From Brucellaceae bacterium (GTDB lineage: Bacteria; Pseudomonadota; Alphaproteobacteria; Rhizobiales; Rhizobiaceae): 5,005 bases of DNA. The stretch lies in assembly GCA_031253705.1 (NCBI GenBank), contig JAIRVW010000197.1, forward strand, positions 1 through 5,005, written 5' to 3'. The position numbers and the translations under genes are program-made. This document shows, one piece after another, positions 4,830 through 5,005 of the stretch (position 1 is its first letter; every line of letters starts with the position of its first letter). Below the pieces are notes generated by a model. The model saw only the letters and a program-made list of their open reading frames with translations, did not search any database and had not been told where the DNA came from.

Positions 4830-5005
4830 TCAGGCCAGCAGCCTGACAACAGTCTCCGATAAAGAATTCTGCCATTCAGGCGGTATCCATCCGAATGTTT
4901 CCCTGAATTTTTGCGTGGACAGCCGTGAATTAGCCGGACGCACGGCTTTTGTCGGATATTGCGATGTAGCAATATCCGATACTGCCGCCGCAGGCCCACC
5001 CTGTT
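4830..5005 (-). CDS. rfbD: dTDP-4-dehydrorhamnose reductase, partial: C-terminal 57 residues
   Basis: The last 57 codons of an open frame that enters from the right edge and stops with TGA at 4830-4832. Its start is outside the window, so no ATG is visible. The peptide contains YPTKAVRPANSRLSTQKF followed by FGWIPPEWQNSLSETV. The P-T-x-A-x-RPxNSxLxxxKF block plus an aromatic (F/W)G...PxW and an amphipathic end helix is the standard C-terminus of RmlD/RfbD. The enzyme reduces dTDP-4-dehydro-L-rhamnose to dTDP-L-rhamnose with NAD(P)H, the last step of dTDP-rhamnose synthesis for O-antigen or other surface glycans, in the cytoplasm. The NAD(P)-binding Rossmann half and the catalytic Tyr-x-x-x-Lys are beyond the edge. 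It would be the last gene of its cluster in this direction, since an AT-rich spacer follows. The +1 frame over the same bases gives a longer ORF, but that has no family resemblance. Confidence 0.85.
   Translation of the reverse strand, partial: QGGPAAAVSDIATSQYPTKAVRPANSRLSTQKFRETFGWIPPEWQNSLSETVVRLLA

Noticed and set aside
4793..4999. 68-codon minus-strand open frame starting GTG near the right edge
   Set aside because: Overlaps the rfbD tail in another frame; very rich in Arg and without conserved motifs, while the alternative frame gives a clear RfbD C-terminus.

Overview
The window looks like a chromosomal piece of an alphaproteobacterium of the order Hyphomicrobiales (Rhizobiales), plausibly a Brucellaceae relative with moderate GC such as the Ochrobactrum/Pseudochrobactrum group. 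Two things point there: a periplasmic protein with the DUF2865 signature, known mainly from this order, and an aminoethylphosphonate-type ABC transporter of the kind common in these soil and host-associated bacteria. The genus is an inference; no rRNA or other phylogenetic marker is present.

All five genes lie on the minus strand, so the window reads right to left. (1) 4830-5005: the last 57 codons of a dTDP-4-dehydrorhamnose reductase (RfbD/RmlD), with the start outside the window. (2) 4452-4829: an AT-rich spacer of about 380 bp with a candidate promoter, a 13-bp palindrome and a leader hairpin, feeding (3) 3300-4451: a membrane-anchored diguanylate cyclase with intact catalytic and inhibitory sites. 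(4) 2197-3147 (or 3222): a secreted DUF2865 protein with eight cysteines, closed by a strong bidirectional terminator at 2131-2179. (5) 1726-2130: a 405-bp gene-free stretch rich in small inverted repeats; its left end carries the likely promoter for (6) 718-1725: the periplasmic binding protein of an ABC transporter, then a hairpin at its stop codon, a 330-bp gap that is open in the frame of the next gene, and (7) 1-387: the N-terminal 129 residues of the cognate ATPase. The permease gene(s) would be expected beyond the left edge.

Three themes meet here: nucleotide-sugar synthesis for rhamnose-containing surface polysaccharide (rfbD), c-di-GMP signalling (GGDEF protein), and uptake of a phosphonate or related small ligand (binding protein plus ATPase). 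The last two genes are one operon-like unit. The other genes share orientation, but nothing in the sequence links them in function.

No mobile element, CRISPR array, tRNA or rRNA was seen. I found no clear new multi-gene system. The most unusual item is the string of four stem-loops ending in a terminator at about 2000-2179, which could be an unannotated plus-strand small RNA. Also worth a look are the 110-codon open gap between the two transporter genes and the unrecognised membrane sensor domain of the diguanylate cyclase.
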